Assembly (NCBI RefSeq): GCF_947495665.1
Contig: NZ_CANLZV010000001.1
Location: forward strand, 434,001-498,000
Reading direction: 5' to 3'
Length of the DNA: 64,000 nucleotides
Source: an uncultured Sunxiuqinia sp.
GTDB lineage: Bacteria; Bacteroidota; Bacteroidia; Bacteroidales; Prolixibacteraceae
Positions 9,705 through 19,001 of the stretch are shown here, piece after piece. Under the pieces are notes generated by a model. That model worked only from the letters and a program-made list of their open reading frames with translations. It did not search any database and was not told where the DNA came from. The position numbers were made by a program, and so were the translations under genes. Position 1 is the first letter of the stretch. Every line of letters starts with the position of its first letter.

Positions 9705-12397
9705 TGAGACAAAATCAAAAACGAAATCAACAAATGGCCAGGTCAGCATTCAGCTTAACAAGAAAGGTGACGATGGCCTTTCTTGTTCTGTTGGGGCTGT
9801 GGAGCGGAGAGCTGCTGGCCGAAGAAGAAATTAATCACATTGAGCAAAGCACCCAAAACATATTGGGTGATGTCAAACAAATTGCCGGTCAGGAAGGGGT
9901 GGCAGGTGCTTTTGCAGGCGTGCATAACAACGCGCTGCTTGTGGCCGGCGGCTCTGCTTTTCCGGATGGCAAACCCTGGGAAGGCGGACAAAAGCATTTT
10001 TCTGATGCCGTTCTTGTGTTTGAGCGCGGGACGGATGGTGCCGTTGAGCTGGTGCAGAATGGGCAACTTCCGGAAGGCATTGCCGAAGGAGCTTCGGTTT
10101 CGCTGTCCGAGGGGCTTTTGTGCCTGGGCGGTCAAACGCCTGCAGGCTTAAGCAAACAAGTGGTTTTAATCAGCTGGGTAAATAATCAGCTTGAATTAAA
10201 GCAATTTCCAGAACTGCCGGTTGCTGTTAAAAATCCGGCGGCAACAGTTATCGGAAATGCAGTTTATGTTGTTGGAGGGCAAAGTGCGACAGGTGCTACC
10301 GACCAGTTTTTGAAACTGGATATCGCGAACTTGTCTGCCGGTTGGCAAACTTTAGCCGCTTTCCCAATGCCGGTGGCGGGCGCATCAGCTGTTGCCCAGA
10401 TGGATGGGGAAGAGGTGAGCGTTTTTGTTTTTGGTGGCCGTGCCAAAGCAGCCGGGGCCAGCACAACAACTTTTTACTCCGGCGTATTCCGTTTCCGTCC
10501 TTCTGCAGGAGTTTGGAAACAACAAAGAGATATCCGGCTTTCCGATGGACAGGCGATGTCCTTGGCCGTAGCTGCAGCAAGCCCGGTTGGTGCTTCGCAT
10601 GTGGTTGTGGTTGGAGGCGACTCCGGCGCTACATTCAACCAGGTAGAAGCAGCAATTAACCGGATGCAGAACGGCGATGCTCAGGCTCAGGCTGAACGGG
10701 ATTCACTATGGATCAATCATCCCGGATTCAATACAAAAATATTGATTTATAATACGGTGACCGATGTGTGGTTTGACGCAGGAAGCTGGGAAGGAACGCC
10801 TGTGGCAGTTAGCGCTTCGGTTTGGTGGAACGGCTCGCTGGTTGTTCCCGGTGGCGAAATTAAACCCGCCACCCGCACGCCCATGTTGCAGGAATTCCGG
10901 ATAACGGTGAAGCCGGTTTTTGGCTGGCTCAACTATTTGGTGTTGGGGGTATATTTTATTGGCATGCTGCTTTTGGGCTTCTTCTTCATGAAACGCGAAA
11001 GCAGTACCGATGATTTTTTCAAAGCCGGAGGACGTATTCCCTGGTGGGCTGCCGGTATCAGTATTTTCGCCACAACGCTAAGCGCGATTACCTTTATTGC
11101 CATTCCGGCTAAATCGTATGCTACCGACTGGCGGATGTTCATGTTTAACATGGCCATCATTGTTATTGCACCGGTTGTTATCCGTTACTTTTTGCCTTTT
11201 TTCCGAAGGTTTAATTTTGATACCGCTTACCAATACCTGGAAGCTCGGTTTAACCGGTCAGTGCGCTGGCTGGCTTCGGCTTTGTTTGTCTTTTTCATGG
11301 TGAGCCGGATTGCCATTGTGCTGTTTCTGCCTTCATTGGCCCTGAATGCTGTAACCGGATTTAATATCTACCTGGCCATCATTGTTATGGGCGTGGTAAC
11401 CATCATTTACTGTACCAGTGGTGGTATCGAAGCCGTTGTTTGGGGCGATGTTATTCAAGGATTCATTTTGGTTGGTGGTGCCTTTATCGCGCTGTCCTTT
11501 ATGTTGGCCGGGGTTGAAGGCGGTTTGGGCGGATTTTTAGACATTTCTGCCGCGCATCATAAGTTTCACACCTTCGATTTTCGGTTCGATTTTACACAGC
11601 CAGTGTTCTGGGTGGTGCTGATTGGCGGGTTGGCAAACACCTTAATTTCCTACACCAGCGACCAGAGTGTTGTGCAGCGATACATGACAACCAAAGATGA
11701 AAAAGCGACCGGACGAAGCATTTGGCTGAATGGTTTTTTGAGCATACCGGTAAGCATCATTTTCTTCCTTTTAGGAACCGGGTTGTATGCCTATTATACT
11801 TCAAATCCTGAACGGATGGCCGTGGTTAATCCCAACATCGATTCGGTGTTTCCGCAGTTCATTGTGGCCCAAATGCCGGCTGGTGTTGCCGGACTGCTGA
11901 TTGCGGCCATCTTTGCCGCGGCAATGTCAACCTTGTCGTCCAACATCAACTCGGTGTCAGCGGTAATCACGTCAGATTTTTACAAGGTGCTTGCTAAAAA
12001 GGTTACCCTGGGGCGTAGTATGTCTGTTGCCCGCTGGTCCGGCATTATTGTGGGCGTGCTTGGAATAATGATGGCCTTGATGCTGGCCACCTGGAACATT
12101 GCTTCGCTTTGGGATCAGTTTAACACGTTCCTGGGCTTGCTGACCGGAGGCCTTGGCGCCTTGTTTGTGATGGGTGTTTTCTTTCCACGAATTTCGGGCC
12201 ATGCCGCACTGGGAGGTGTTGTTGGTGGCCTGATTGTACTGACGCTGGTGAAAAATCACTCGGATCTTTCGTTTTTGCTTTACGGTCTGGTAGGCATGGC
12301 AGCCAGTGTATTATTGGCCTTGTTGCTGAGCTTGGCTCTACCCAACCGAAAAACGATAACCGGTTATACCTGGCAAAGCCGCGAACGAAACGCATAG
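9704..12397 (+). CDS. Kelch mutarotase fused to SSS-family sodium:sialic acid symporter
   Basis: An 897-residue fusion. Residues ~24-43 are a hydrophobic signal (MAFLVLLGLWSGELLAEEE), followed by a permuted Kelch mutarotase domain (about 45-400) that should be periplasmic. From ~406 (FGWLNYLVLGVYFIGMLL) it is a sodium:solute symporter with about a dozen hydrophobic segments and the SSS-typical block TSDQSVVQRYMTTKDE. The role inferred is to set the Neu5Ac anomer outside the inner membrane and import it with sodium. I set the start at 9704, overlapping the nanE stop; the frame stays open further upstream, inside nanE. It is the last gene before a terminator. Confidence 0.9.
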   Translation: MRQNQKRNQQMARSAFSLTRKVTMAFLVLLGLWSGELLAEEEINHIEQSTQNILGDVKQIAGQEGVAGAFAGVHNNALLVAGGSAFPDGKPWEGGQKHFSDAVLVFERGTDGAVELVQNGQLPEGIAEGASVSLSEGLLCLGGQTPAGLSKQVVLISWVNNQLELKQFPELPVAVKNPAATVIGNAVYVVGGQSATGATDQFLKLDIANLSAGWQTLAAFPMPVAGASAVAQMDGEEVSVFVFGGRAKAAGASTTTFYSGVFRFRPSAGVWKQQRDIRLSDGQAMSLAVAAASPVGASHVVVVGGDSGATFNQVEAAINRMQNGDAQAQAERDSLWINHPGFNTKILIYNTVTDVWFDAGSWEGTPVAVSASVWWNGSLVVPGGEIKPATRTPMLQEFRITVKPVFGWLNYLVLGVYFIGMLLLGFFFMKRESSTDDFFKAGGRIPWWAAGISIFATTLSAITFIAIPAKSYATDWRMFMFNMAIIVIAPVVIRYFLPFFRRFNFDTAYQYLEARFNRSVRWLASALFVFFMVSRIAIVLFLPSLALNAVTGFNIYLAIIVMGVVTIIYCTSGGIEAVVWGDVIQGFILVGGAFIALSFMLAGVEGGLGGFLDISAAHHKFHTFDFRFDFTQPVFWVVLIGGLANTLISYTSDQSVVQRYMTTKDEKATGRSIWLNGFLSIPVSIIFFLLGTGLYAYYTSNPERMAVVNPNIDSVFPQFIVAQMPAGVAGLLIAAIFAAAMSTLSSNINSVSAVITSDFYKVLAKKVTLGRSMSVARWSGIIVGVLGIMMALMLATWNIASLWDQFNTFLGLLTGGLGALFVMGVFFPRISGHAALGGVVGGLIVLTLVKNHSDLSFLLYGLVGMAASVLLALLLSLALPNRKTITGYTWQSRERNA

Positions 12398-12739
12398 CCT
12401 TCAATTTAGTATACTATTCAAAAAGTGTCTTCCATTAGTTGGGAGGCACTTTTTTGTTTCAAGGAATTGGCGACAAGATTCCGGATTGCATTGGTCAAGT
12501 AAACAAAACCGATTCTTTGGATGTTTTAACTCACTTTAATGGACATAACGCCCCGGAACTTTTGCTTGCTAGTTCAAAAGGCCTGAACTTTTAGGGGAAC
12601 GTTAATAGTCGTTAATAGGAAGCTGAAACTAGTTAATAAATTGTTAAACAGTAGCGACTCTTGCTGGTCTTTTCTATTTTTGGCAGAATTAAAACAACGA
12701 ATGATTTTAAATAGTTATTGAAGCGTGTTTTTTTGACAG
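12398..12739. other. Intergenic region after nan operon
   Basis: Holds the operon terminator at its left end. A TATTTTTG at 12675-12682 matches the Bacteroidota -7 element, but no TTTG-like -33 lies at the right spacing, so I do not call a promoter firmly. GTTAATAG occurs twice at 12601-12618. I see no coding sequence. Confidence 0.5.
12420..12456 (+). terminator. Rho-independent terminator of nan operon
   Basis: AAAAGTGTCTTCC and GGGAGGCACTTTT form a 13-bp stem with two G-T wobbles and a 7-nt loop, followed by a T run. It starts 23 nt after the transporter stop. Confidence 0.8.
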
Positions 12740-13126
12740 ATGGGTACAATTTCCAAATACAATATTTTTAGCAACAAGCTATGGGCGGTGGTGTTCATGG
12801 GGTTGTTTTTGGCATTGGCTCCTTGTTCGGTTCGCAATACGCTTCAACGTGCCATAGGGCAACAAACGACGGAAAACCTGGTGAAGTTTAAGGCTTCGGT
12901 GCAGTACGGATCCAGCTGTAGTTATGATTATTATGCAGCAGATGCCGTTCCGCATAAGGTGGTAAAAACAAGTGCCTCGTTTGGACCTTCGGTCGTTCTA
13001 TCCAATAATACTTCAGATTTTGACCAGCCGGCAGCCACACTTGAATGCGCCCCGGGATCCCCTGTTCTAAGGGGCTCTGAAGTGCCTCTTTACCTCTTGT
13101 ATAAAAGATTGAAGTATGCTGCCTGA
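12740..13126 (+). CDS. Small secreted or membrane hypothetical protein
   Basis: A 128-residue protein with a hydrophobic N-terminal segment (about 14-28, LWAVVFMGLFLALAPC) and then a polar, Ser/Tyr-rich region without recognisable motifs. The CSVRNTLQ block after the signal recalls other small Bacteroidota proteins, but I know no function. It lies about 100 nt upstream of the DoxD/DoxA gene in the same direction, so the two may be cotranscribed. The C-terminal LLYKRLKYAA has no visible anchor. Confidence 0.6.
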   Translation: MGTISKYNIFSNKLWAVVFMGLFLALAPCSVRNTLQRAIGQQTTENLVKFKASVQYGSSCSYDYYAADAVPHKVVKTSASFGPSVVLSNNTSDFDQPAATLECAPGSPVLRGSEVPLYLLYKRLKYAA

Positions 13127-13224
13127 TTGCATGTGAGCGCAGTAAGTAAAATCATCTTTTAACAACTAATTCCTCGTCGTTAGCGAATGCTGTGTATGTG
13201 CAGCGTCTGCAGAATGGTTTGACG

Positions 13225-14280
13225 ATGGGGAACTCAAAACAAAATAACATGCAACATAAAAATTTAGTCCAGTCTTATCAGTTGGCTGGTTTATTCACCT
13301 TATCTATTCGTCTGGTTGTAGGCTGGACTTATTTCTCTGCTTTTTGGCGCCGCTTGTTTTTAGCCAATAAACTTGATCCGGAAGCGGCCGGTTACATTGG
13401 CGAAAAATTCAACCATTTCCTGCCCAATGCGCTGGGTATTGGGCCCGTAATTGAGTACCTGGTTTCCAATCCGGAGGTGTTATGGTGGGCTATGGCAGCC
13501 TTTACCATTATTGAAGGAATTGTTGGGCTTTTCATTATGCTTGGACTTTTTACCAGGCTTATGAGTGCCGGAGTTTTTGGTTTGGCCATGGGAATTTTAT
13601 TGGGCTCAGGCTGGATTGGTACAACCTGCCTGGACGAATGGCAAATTGGGATTCTTGGAATAGCTTCGGGTTTCACCTTGTTTTTGTCTGGCAGCGGACG
13701 CTATTCGCTCGACTATTATTTGCAGAAGAAAGATCATGCGATAACGAAACACAATTGGTTTAGCTGGCTTGGTTCGGGCGTTTTACCCATTCAGCTCACA
13801 AAACTGCACCGGCTTGTTTTTGCCGGGTCTTTCCTCATTTTATTCATCACCTTATTTACCAACCAGCATTTTCACGGTGGGGTGTGGGGAAACCTGCACA
13901 ACAAATCAGTCAAGCCTAAAATTGAAATTGCTGAAGCAAAAATTGCTGTGGATGAGCTTTCATTTCAGGTGTTTCGCGTGGAAGGAGCCGATGTATATGG
14001 CTCATTCCTGATTGGGATTGAATTGATGGATGAAAAGGGAAAGGTGGTTATTGCGTTGAATGGTGATGATCTGGCTGCTTTCCCGGAGGAAAATATTAGT
14101 AATAACTATGTTGCCCGGGTAAAGCCCGGAAAGCACAGTCTGGTGATTCCATTGGGAGCAAAAGCGACTTTGAGCATTGAAAATGACCAGTTGCAACAGC
14201 TAACGGCCGGAAAATACGAGTTAAAGCTGCTCGACATTAGTGGGGCTAGCTGGAGTGCATTTGTGGAAGTAGAAAACTAG
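13225..14280 (+). CDS. DoxD/DoxA-like thiosulfate:quinone oxidoreductase fusion
   Basis: An inner-membrane protein combining a DoxD-type four-helix domain (about 15-190) with a C-terminal DoxA-type beta domain (about 225-350) after one more membrane segment. In Acidianus, DoxD and DoxA are the two subunits of thiosulfate:quinone oxidoreductase; Bacteroidota carry fused versions whose substrate is largely untested. Visible landmarks are VVGWTYFSAFWRRL, SGWIGTTCLDEWQ and FHGGVWGNLHN. In-frame starts are GTG 13192, ATG 13225 and ATG 13249; none has a strong ribosome site. A terminator follows. Confidence 0.8.
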   Translation: MGNSKQNNMQHKNLVQSYQLAGLFTLSIRLVVGWTYFSAFWRRLFLANKLDPEAAGYIGEKFNHFLPNALGIGPVIEYLVSNPEVLWWAMAAFTIIEGIVGLFIMLGLFTRLMSAGVFGLAMGILLGSGWIGTTCLDEWQIGILGIASGFTLFLSGSGRYSLDYYLQKKDHAITKHNWFSWLGSGVLPIQLTKLHRLVFAGSFLILFITLFTNQHFHGGVWGNLHNKSVKPKIEIAEAKIAVDELSFQVFRVEGADVYGSFLIGIELMDEKGKVVIALNGDDLAAFPEENISNNYVARVKPGKHSLVIPLGAKATLSIENDQLQQLTAGKYELKLLDISGASWSAFVEVEN

Positions 14281-14304
14281 TCAAGGACTTGATCGTTCTG
14301 CTTG

Positions 14305-14350
14305 CCGAAGGCCTTTGTTTCACGACAAAGGCTTTCGGTTTGCCTGCTTT
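14305..14350 (+). terminator. Terminator after DoxD/DoxA gene
   Basis: CCGAAGGCCTTTGT and ACAAAGGCTTTCGG (14305-14338) form a 14-bp stem with one wobble and the loop TTCACG, then a T-rich stretch. Confidence 0.75.
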
Positions 14351-14466
14351 TTAAAGCAGCGCTTTGATAAATAAGTTTCATGTACTCATTCGTTTTAGTC
14401 ATAAGAAAAGGGGAGCTGTACTTCTGAAAATTATAGCCACAAATAGAATATCACTAGTAATAGGGA

Positions 14467-14497
14467 TTGTTAAGGTTTCGGCAGAAAACTATTTTTG
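14467..14497 (+). promoter_or_regulatory. Bacteroidota-type promoter for feoAB
   Basis: TTG (14467-14469), 20 nt, then TATTTTTG (14490-14497), matching the -33 TTTG / -7 TAnnTTTG pattern. It lies about 78 nt upstream of the feoA ATG. I could not identify a convincing Fur site. Confidence 0.55.
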
Positions 14498-14574
14498 TTT
14501 ATTTGGAAAAGGATAGTAATGTCTGATTTATTAAAATGCTTGGAATTCAAGCTAACGAAAGAAAAAATTAAAGC

Positions 14575-14829
14575 ATGATTGATTTAACAATTTCAACAAT
14601 ACAAGAGACCATTAACAGTCTGCGACCAGGTGAAAAGGGAATTATCGGAAATTTTGCAGTGGAAAAAATTCCGCTTAAGCTTCAGGAAATGGGATGCTTG
14701 CCGGGCAATGAGGTACAGTTAATTCAACTAGCGCCGTTTCGCGACCCTTTGTTTCTGAATATCAATGGGAATAATCTGGCAATCAGACGTGAAACAGCTG
14801 ACTTGATTGAAATTACCAAAGTGCTTTAG
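14575..14829 (+). CDS. feoA: FeoA family protein
   Basis: An 84-residue SH3-like FeoA that assists FeoB in ferrous iron uptake on the cytoplasmic side. Typical features are the early LRPGEKGIIGNF strand region, PLKLQEMGCLPGNEVQL, and the closing GNNLAIRRETADLIEI. It ends 6 nt before feoB, as in a coupled operon, and a plausible promoter lies upstream. The assignment rests on family pattern and on context. Confidence 0.93.
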   Translation: MIDLTISTIQETINSLRPGEKGIIGNFAVEKIPLKLQEMGCLPGNEVQLIQLAPFRDPLFLNINGNNLAIRRETADLIEITKVL

Positions 14830-14835
14830 AGTAAA

Positions 14836-16932
14836 ATGGGCAAACAATTGAAGGTCTCACTTATTGGGAATCCGAATACGGGCAAGACGTCCTTGTTCAA
14901 TTTATTGACTGGTTTGAACCAGCAAGTTGGGAACTACCCGGGAATTACGGTGGAGAAAAAGGAAGGAACCTGCCGCTTGCCGGGAGGAGGAAAGGCGCAT
15001 ATTCTTGATCTTCCCGGAACCTACAGCCTGAATGCATCTTCGGCGGACGAACAGCTGGTGGTTGAATCGCTGCTGAGAAAGGAGCAACCCGATTTTCCGG
15101 ATCTGGCCGTGGTAGTAGCTGATGTGGAAAACCTCAAGCGCAACCTCATTCTTTTTACCCAAATTAAAGATTTGAAGATTCCGGCTATTTTGGTGATCAA
15201 TATGGCCGACCAAATGGAACGGCGGGGCATAAGCCTGGATGTTGAGTTACTGGAGAAAAAACTGAACACCCGGGTTGTCTTGATGAGTGCTCGGAAGAAG
15301 ACAGGAATTGATGAGCTAAAGAAACAGATTGAAGATTACCAGCAGTTGCCGGTTTCGCCCTGTCTATCTGTTTCGGAGTTGGATGCAACTTATTTCGAGC
15401 GATTGCAAAAGGCCTTTCCCGAAGAAGATTTATACCGCCTGTGGTTGTGTGTTTCACAGGATGTTGCGCTAAAAAAGATTGATGAGAGCTTGCTAAAAGC
15501 GAATGAGTACTCGGAACGAAACACGCCCGAAATTAAACGTTTGCAACAGAAAGAAACCATTGCCCGCTACCTGTATATCAATCGTTTTTTGAACAATGCC
15601 TACCAGGTTGATCGCACGAAAGCGACCGATTGGCGCAGTGTTTTAGATCGTATTTTGACGCATCGTATCGGGGGGTATGCCATTTTCTTTTTGATCATGT
15701 TACTGATGTTTCAGGCTATTTACAACTGGAGCAGCATCCCGATGGATTTCATCGATCAGTCTTTTGCGCACCTGAGCGAATGGACCAACAACCACTTGCC
15801 TGAAGGGCCTTTTACCAGCTTATTGGCCGAAGGAATTCTGCCCGGCATTGGAGGTGTCGTGATTTTTGTACCTCAAATCGCTTTCTTGTTTTTATTCATT
15901 TCCTTGCTGGAAGAAAGTGGCTATATGAGCCGGATTGTCTTTTTGATGGATCGTTTGATGCGTCGTTTCGGGCTCAGTGGAAAAAGCGTTGTGCCACTCA
16001 TTTCAGGGACTGCCTGCGCCATTCCGGCGGTTATGGCTACCCGTAACATTGAAAACTGGAAAGAACGGATGATTACCATTTTGGTGACTCCTTTTATCAC
16101 CTGTTCGGCCCGTTTACCGGTTTACCTGATCATTATAGCCTTAGTTATTCCCGATCAAACGTTTGTGGGCTTCAACCTGCAGGGGCTGACTTTGATGGGT
16201 TTGTATGTTTTGGGTTTTGGAATGGCTGTTCTGTCGGCCTTTGTGCTGGATAAGATCATCAAAAATAAGGCACATACTACTTTTGTTGTTGAAATGCCGG
16301 CCTATAAAGTTCCGATGGCAAAAAATGTGCTTTATACCGTGCTTGAGAAAACCAAAAGCTTTGTGCTGGTTGCCGGTAAAATTATTTTAGCCATTTCGAT
16401 TGTCTTGTGGTTTCTGGCTTCGAATGGGTATTCCGATGATTTTTACCAGGCTGAAGAAATTGTTCGGGCACAACCTGAAAATACGATGCTGAGCGAGCAG
16501 GAAATGCAGACCGCTGTGGCTTCATACCAGTTGCAACACTCTTATATCGGTATCATTGGTCATGCGATTGAGCCGGTGATTCGGCCCTTGGGCTACGACT
16601 GGAAAATTGGGATTGCCCTGGTGACCTCGTTTGCGGCTCGCGAAGTCTTTGTGGGAACCTTAGCTACCATCTACAGTGTGGGTAGTGAAGAGGAAGAGAC
16701 GATTAAGGAACGCATGTCGTCGGATGTGAATATTCGAACCGGGAAGAAGCTTTTTGATTTCCCGACAGGTATTTCGCTGCTGTTGTTTTATGCTTTTGCC
16801 TTGCAGTGTATGAGTACGCTGGCCATTGTCAAAAAGGAAACGAATAGTTGGAAGTGGCCATTCATTCAGCTGGTGCTTATGAGTGGATTTGCTTACCTGG
16901 TTGCTTTGGGAGCTTACCAGGTGCTTACTTAA
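14836..16932 (+). CDS. feoB: Ferrous iron transporter FeoB
   Basis: A 698-residue inner-membrane Fe(II) transporter. The N-terminal G domain has G1 GNPNTGKTS (11-19), switch region NYPGITVEKKEG, G3 DLPGTYSL from residue 58, and G4 NMAD; a helical spacer follows to about 260. The membrane part carries both Gate domains and the segment SGKSVVPLISGTACAIPAV with its conserved Cys. The length is slightly shorter than E. coli FeoB and normal for Bacteroidota. It is followed by a small Cys-rich membrane protein. Confidence 0.97.
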   Translation: MGKQLKVSLIGNPNTGKTSLFNLLTGLNQQVGNYPGITVEKKEGTCRLPGGGKAHILDLPGTYSLNASSADEQLVVESLLRKEQPDFPDLAVVVADVENLKRNLILFTQIKDLKIPAILVINMADQMERRGISLDVELLEKKLNTRVVLMSARKKTGIDELKKQIEDYQQLPVSPCLSVSELDATYFERLQKAFPEEDLYRLWLCVSQDVALKKIDESLLKANEYSERNTPEIKRLQQKETIARYLYINRFLNNAYQVDRTKATDWRSVLDRILTHRIGGYAIFFLIMLLMFQAIYNWSSIPMDFIDQSFAHLSEWTNNHLPEGPFTSLLAEGILPGIGGVVIFVPQIAFLFLFISLLEESGYMSRIVFLMDRLMRRFGLSGKSVVPLISGTACAIPAVMATRNIENWKERMITILVTPFITCSARLPVYLIIIALVIPDQTFVGFNLQGLTLMGLYVLGFGMAVLSAFVLDKIIKNKAHTTFVVEMPAYKVPMAKNVLYTVLEKTKSFVLVAGKIILAISIVLWFLASNGYSDDFYQAEEIVRAQPENTMLSEQEMQTAVASYQLQHSYIGIIGHAIEPVIRPLGYDWKIGIALVTSFAAREVFVGTLATIYSVGSEEEETIKERMSSDVNIRTGKKLFDFPTGISLLLFYAFALQCMSTLAIVKKETNSWKWPFIQLVLMSGFAYLVALGAYQVLT

Positions 16933-16957
16933 TTTTTAAACGATAAAGAAATTGACG

Positions 16958-17092
16958 ATGTGGAGTTTGCAACATATTTTGGTTTATCTGGCTGTGGCCG
17001 CTGCGGTAGCTTATTTGGTGAAGAAATATTTTCTGAAACCTAAAAGTAAAAAAGAGCGGACTTGCGGCATGGACGACTGCGGATGTCACTGA
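16958..17092 (+). CDS. FeoB-associated Cys-rich membrane protein
   Basis: A 44-residue protein, below usual gene-calling limits. One membrane helix (LVYLAVAAAVAYLV) is followed by a basic stretch KKYFLKPKSKKER and a Cys-rich tail TCGMDDCGCH. This matches the FeoB_associated type of small proteins found next to feoB; the tail probably binds iron or zinc, but no role is proven. It starts 25 nt after feoB and ends just before the shared terminator. Confidence 0.8.
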   Translation: MWSLQHILVYLAVAAAVAYLVKKYFLKPKSKKERTCGMDDCGCH

Positions 17093-17115
17093 TTGGCTTA
17101 CTTCGTTGCTCTAAA

Positions 17116-17163
17116 AGAAGAAGCCCCGACAAAACGTCAATGCGTTTTGCCGGGGCTTCTTTG
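17116..17163. terminator. Bidirectional terminator between feo operon and GH2 gene
   Basis: AAGAAGCCCCG, a one-base mismatch, CAAAACG, a 6-nt loop TCAATG, then CGTTTTG and CGGGGCTTCTT. The 18 paired bases have A runs on the left and T runs on the right, so it can serve both converging transcripts. Confidence 0.85.
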
Positions 17164-17189
17164 TACGTTTACTTTATCCGGTTTTTCCG

Positions 17190-19001
17190 CTATTTTTTGA
17201 GCACGTTTACAATTTTCCGGTTGATGTCATGGACACGGTCTTCTTCAATTTTAATGACTTTTCGGTCGTAAGTCATCAAGCCGTTTACTTCACCTTCCAC
17301 ATCGGTGGTTTGCGTGTACACAGCGGCTGAGAATCCGGCTTTAGCAAGTTTTAGAAGCTGCTCGCCATACTTCACATATTCGTCAGTCACTTCCTTCGAA
17401 TTCTTAAACTGAACATAGCCCCAGTTGCGATCGGTCGCCCAAAGGTGACCTTCCAAAGCCAATCCAATTCCGCCGTATTCACCTAATACCGTCGCCCGGT
17501 TCGCATCATACAAGTACAATTCCGGATGGGGGTAGTTGTGTAGGTCAAGCATGTCGCCTACAGGATAGTGGTTACCACCACTTGCGGGGTTCACCAATCG
17601 GCTGGGATCGTAAGCTTTGGTCCACTCCACAATTTCCTGTGTTTTGAACTGTCCCCAAGCTTCGTTGAAAGGAACCCAGCATACAATGGATGGATTGGAA
17701 TACAGAAAATCCATGATGTCTTTCCATTCAGCGTGGTAGTTGGCTTCCGATTCAGCGCTTCGTTTCAACTCCGTTCCGTCAAAATATTTGCGGTTTTGCC
17801 AACGTGGCGAACGATCTCCGTTAGGCATATCCTGCCAAACCAGAATTCCAAGTTTGTCACAGTGAGTGTACCAGCGGGCAGGTTCTACTTTCACGTGTTT
17901 GCGGATCATGTTGAAGCCAAAATCCTTGGTTTTCACAATGTCGTATTTCAACGCTTCGTCGCTCGGGGCGGTGTATAAGCCATCCGGCCACCAGCCCTGA
18001 TCCAGCGGGCCAAACTGAAACACATCCTTGTTATTGAGTTGCAGGCGTACAATCCCATGCTCGTCGCGCTTGGTGGAAACTTTGCGCATGGCAAAATAGC
18101 TGTCCACCTGGTCAACCACCTTGCCATTGCTTAGCAAGCTTACTTTCAGGTCGTATAAAAAGGGAGATTCAGTATCCCACAATTTGGCATTGGGGATTGC
18201 AATGTCGACAGCCTGTTTGGCCGATGCTTTGGCTGTGGCAATTTTTGTGCTGCCATCAAACACCTCAACTTGGTATAAATCGCTGTAGTTGGTTCCGTTT
18301 GAAATTAGCTCAACGGAAAGACGATTGTTGTCGATATCGGGAGTTGTGCGCACATAGGCAATGTGTTTCTGGGCTACGGGTTCCAGCCAAACCGTTTGCC
18401 AGATTCCGGTAACCGGGGTATACCAGATTCCTTCAGGACGGCTGGTTTGTTTGCCTCGCGGTTGGTAGCCTTTTTCCGAAGGGTCCCACACTTTGACCAC
18501 CAGTTTTTGGTCACCCGATTTGTTCAGAAAAGGAGTTACATCGAATGAAAACGGCGCATAGCCCCCTTCGTGCGTACCTACCTTGATGTCATTGATCCAG
18601 ATTTCAGACCGCCAGTCTACTGCCCCGAAATGAAGCAAAATCTGCTTGTTTTTCCAGTTTGATGGCACTGTGAAGTTGCGTTTATACCACAGCTCGTTTT
18701 TGTCGCCCACGCGTTTCTTAACGCCCGATAAGCTGGACTCAACCGCAAAAGGAACCAGGATGTTACCATCAAAGTTTGCTGGTTCTGGGGCTCCCACTTC
18801 CTGGATGGCATATTCCCAAAGTCCGTTGAGGTTTTTCCAGTCGGTCCGTTCCATCGATGGACGAGGGTATTCCGGCAAAACATGATTGACATCGATATTT
18901 TCTGCCCAAGATGTTTTGATTTTATCACCTGCAGGGCTCCACTGCGCATAGGCACTCGCTAACAAGAAATGAAGAAGAATTACTAAAATTGGTTTTCTCA
19001 T
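17190..19001 (-). CDS. Secreted GH2 beta-glycosidase
   Basis: A 603-residue GH2 enzyme with a signal peptide (about 1-19, LLASAYAQ). A jelly-roll sugar-binding domain with the block WYKRNFTVP, an immunoglobulin-like domain and a TIM barrel follow in order. The catalytic acid/base is E447 in PFNEAWGQ and the nucleophile is E508 in LGEYGGIG. Family GH2 covers beta-galactosidase, glucuronidase and mannosidase; the specificity here is not readable. It is divergent from the GH78 gene, which suggests joint use on a plant or algal rhamnose-containing glycan. Confidence 0.9.
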   Translation of the reverse strand: MRKPILVILLHFLLASAYAQWSPAGDKIKTSWAENIDVNHVLPEYPRPSMERTDWKNLNGLWEYAIQEVGAPEPANFDGNILVPFAVESSLSGVKKRVGDKNELWYKRNFTVPSNWKNKQILLHFGAVDWRSEIWINDIKVGTHEGGYAPFSFDVTPFLNKSGDQKLVVKVWDPSEKGYQPRGKQTSRPEGIWYTPVTGIWQTVWLEPVAQKHIAYVRTTPDIDNNRLSVELISNGTNYSDLYQVEVFDGSTKIATAKASAKQAVDIAIPNAKLWDTESPFLYDLKVSLLSNGKVVDQVDSYFAMRKVSTKRDEHGIVRLQLNNKDVFQFGPLDQGWWPDGLYTAPSDEALKYDIVKTKDFGFNMIRKHVKVEPARWYTHCDKLGILVWQDMPNGDRSPRWQNRKYFDGTELKRSAESEANYHAEWKDIMDFLYSNPSIVCWVPFNEAWGQFKTQEIVEWTKAYDPSRLVNPASGGNHYPVGDMLDLHNYPHPELYLYDANRATVLGEYGGIGLALEGHLWATDRNWGYVQFKNSKEVTDEYVKYGEQLLKLAKAGFSAAVYTQTTDVEGEVNGLMTYDRKVIKIEEDRVHDINRKIVNVLKK

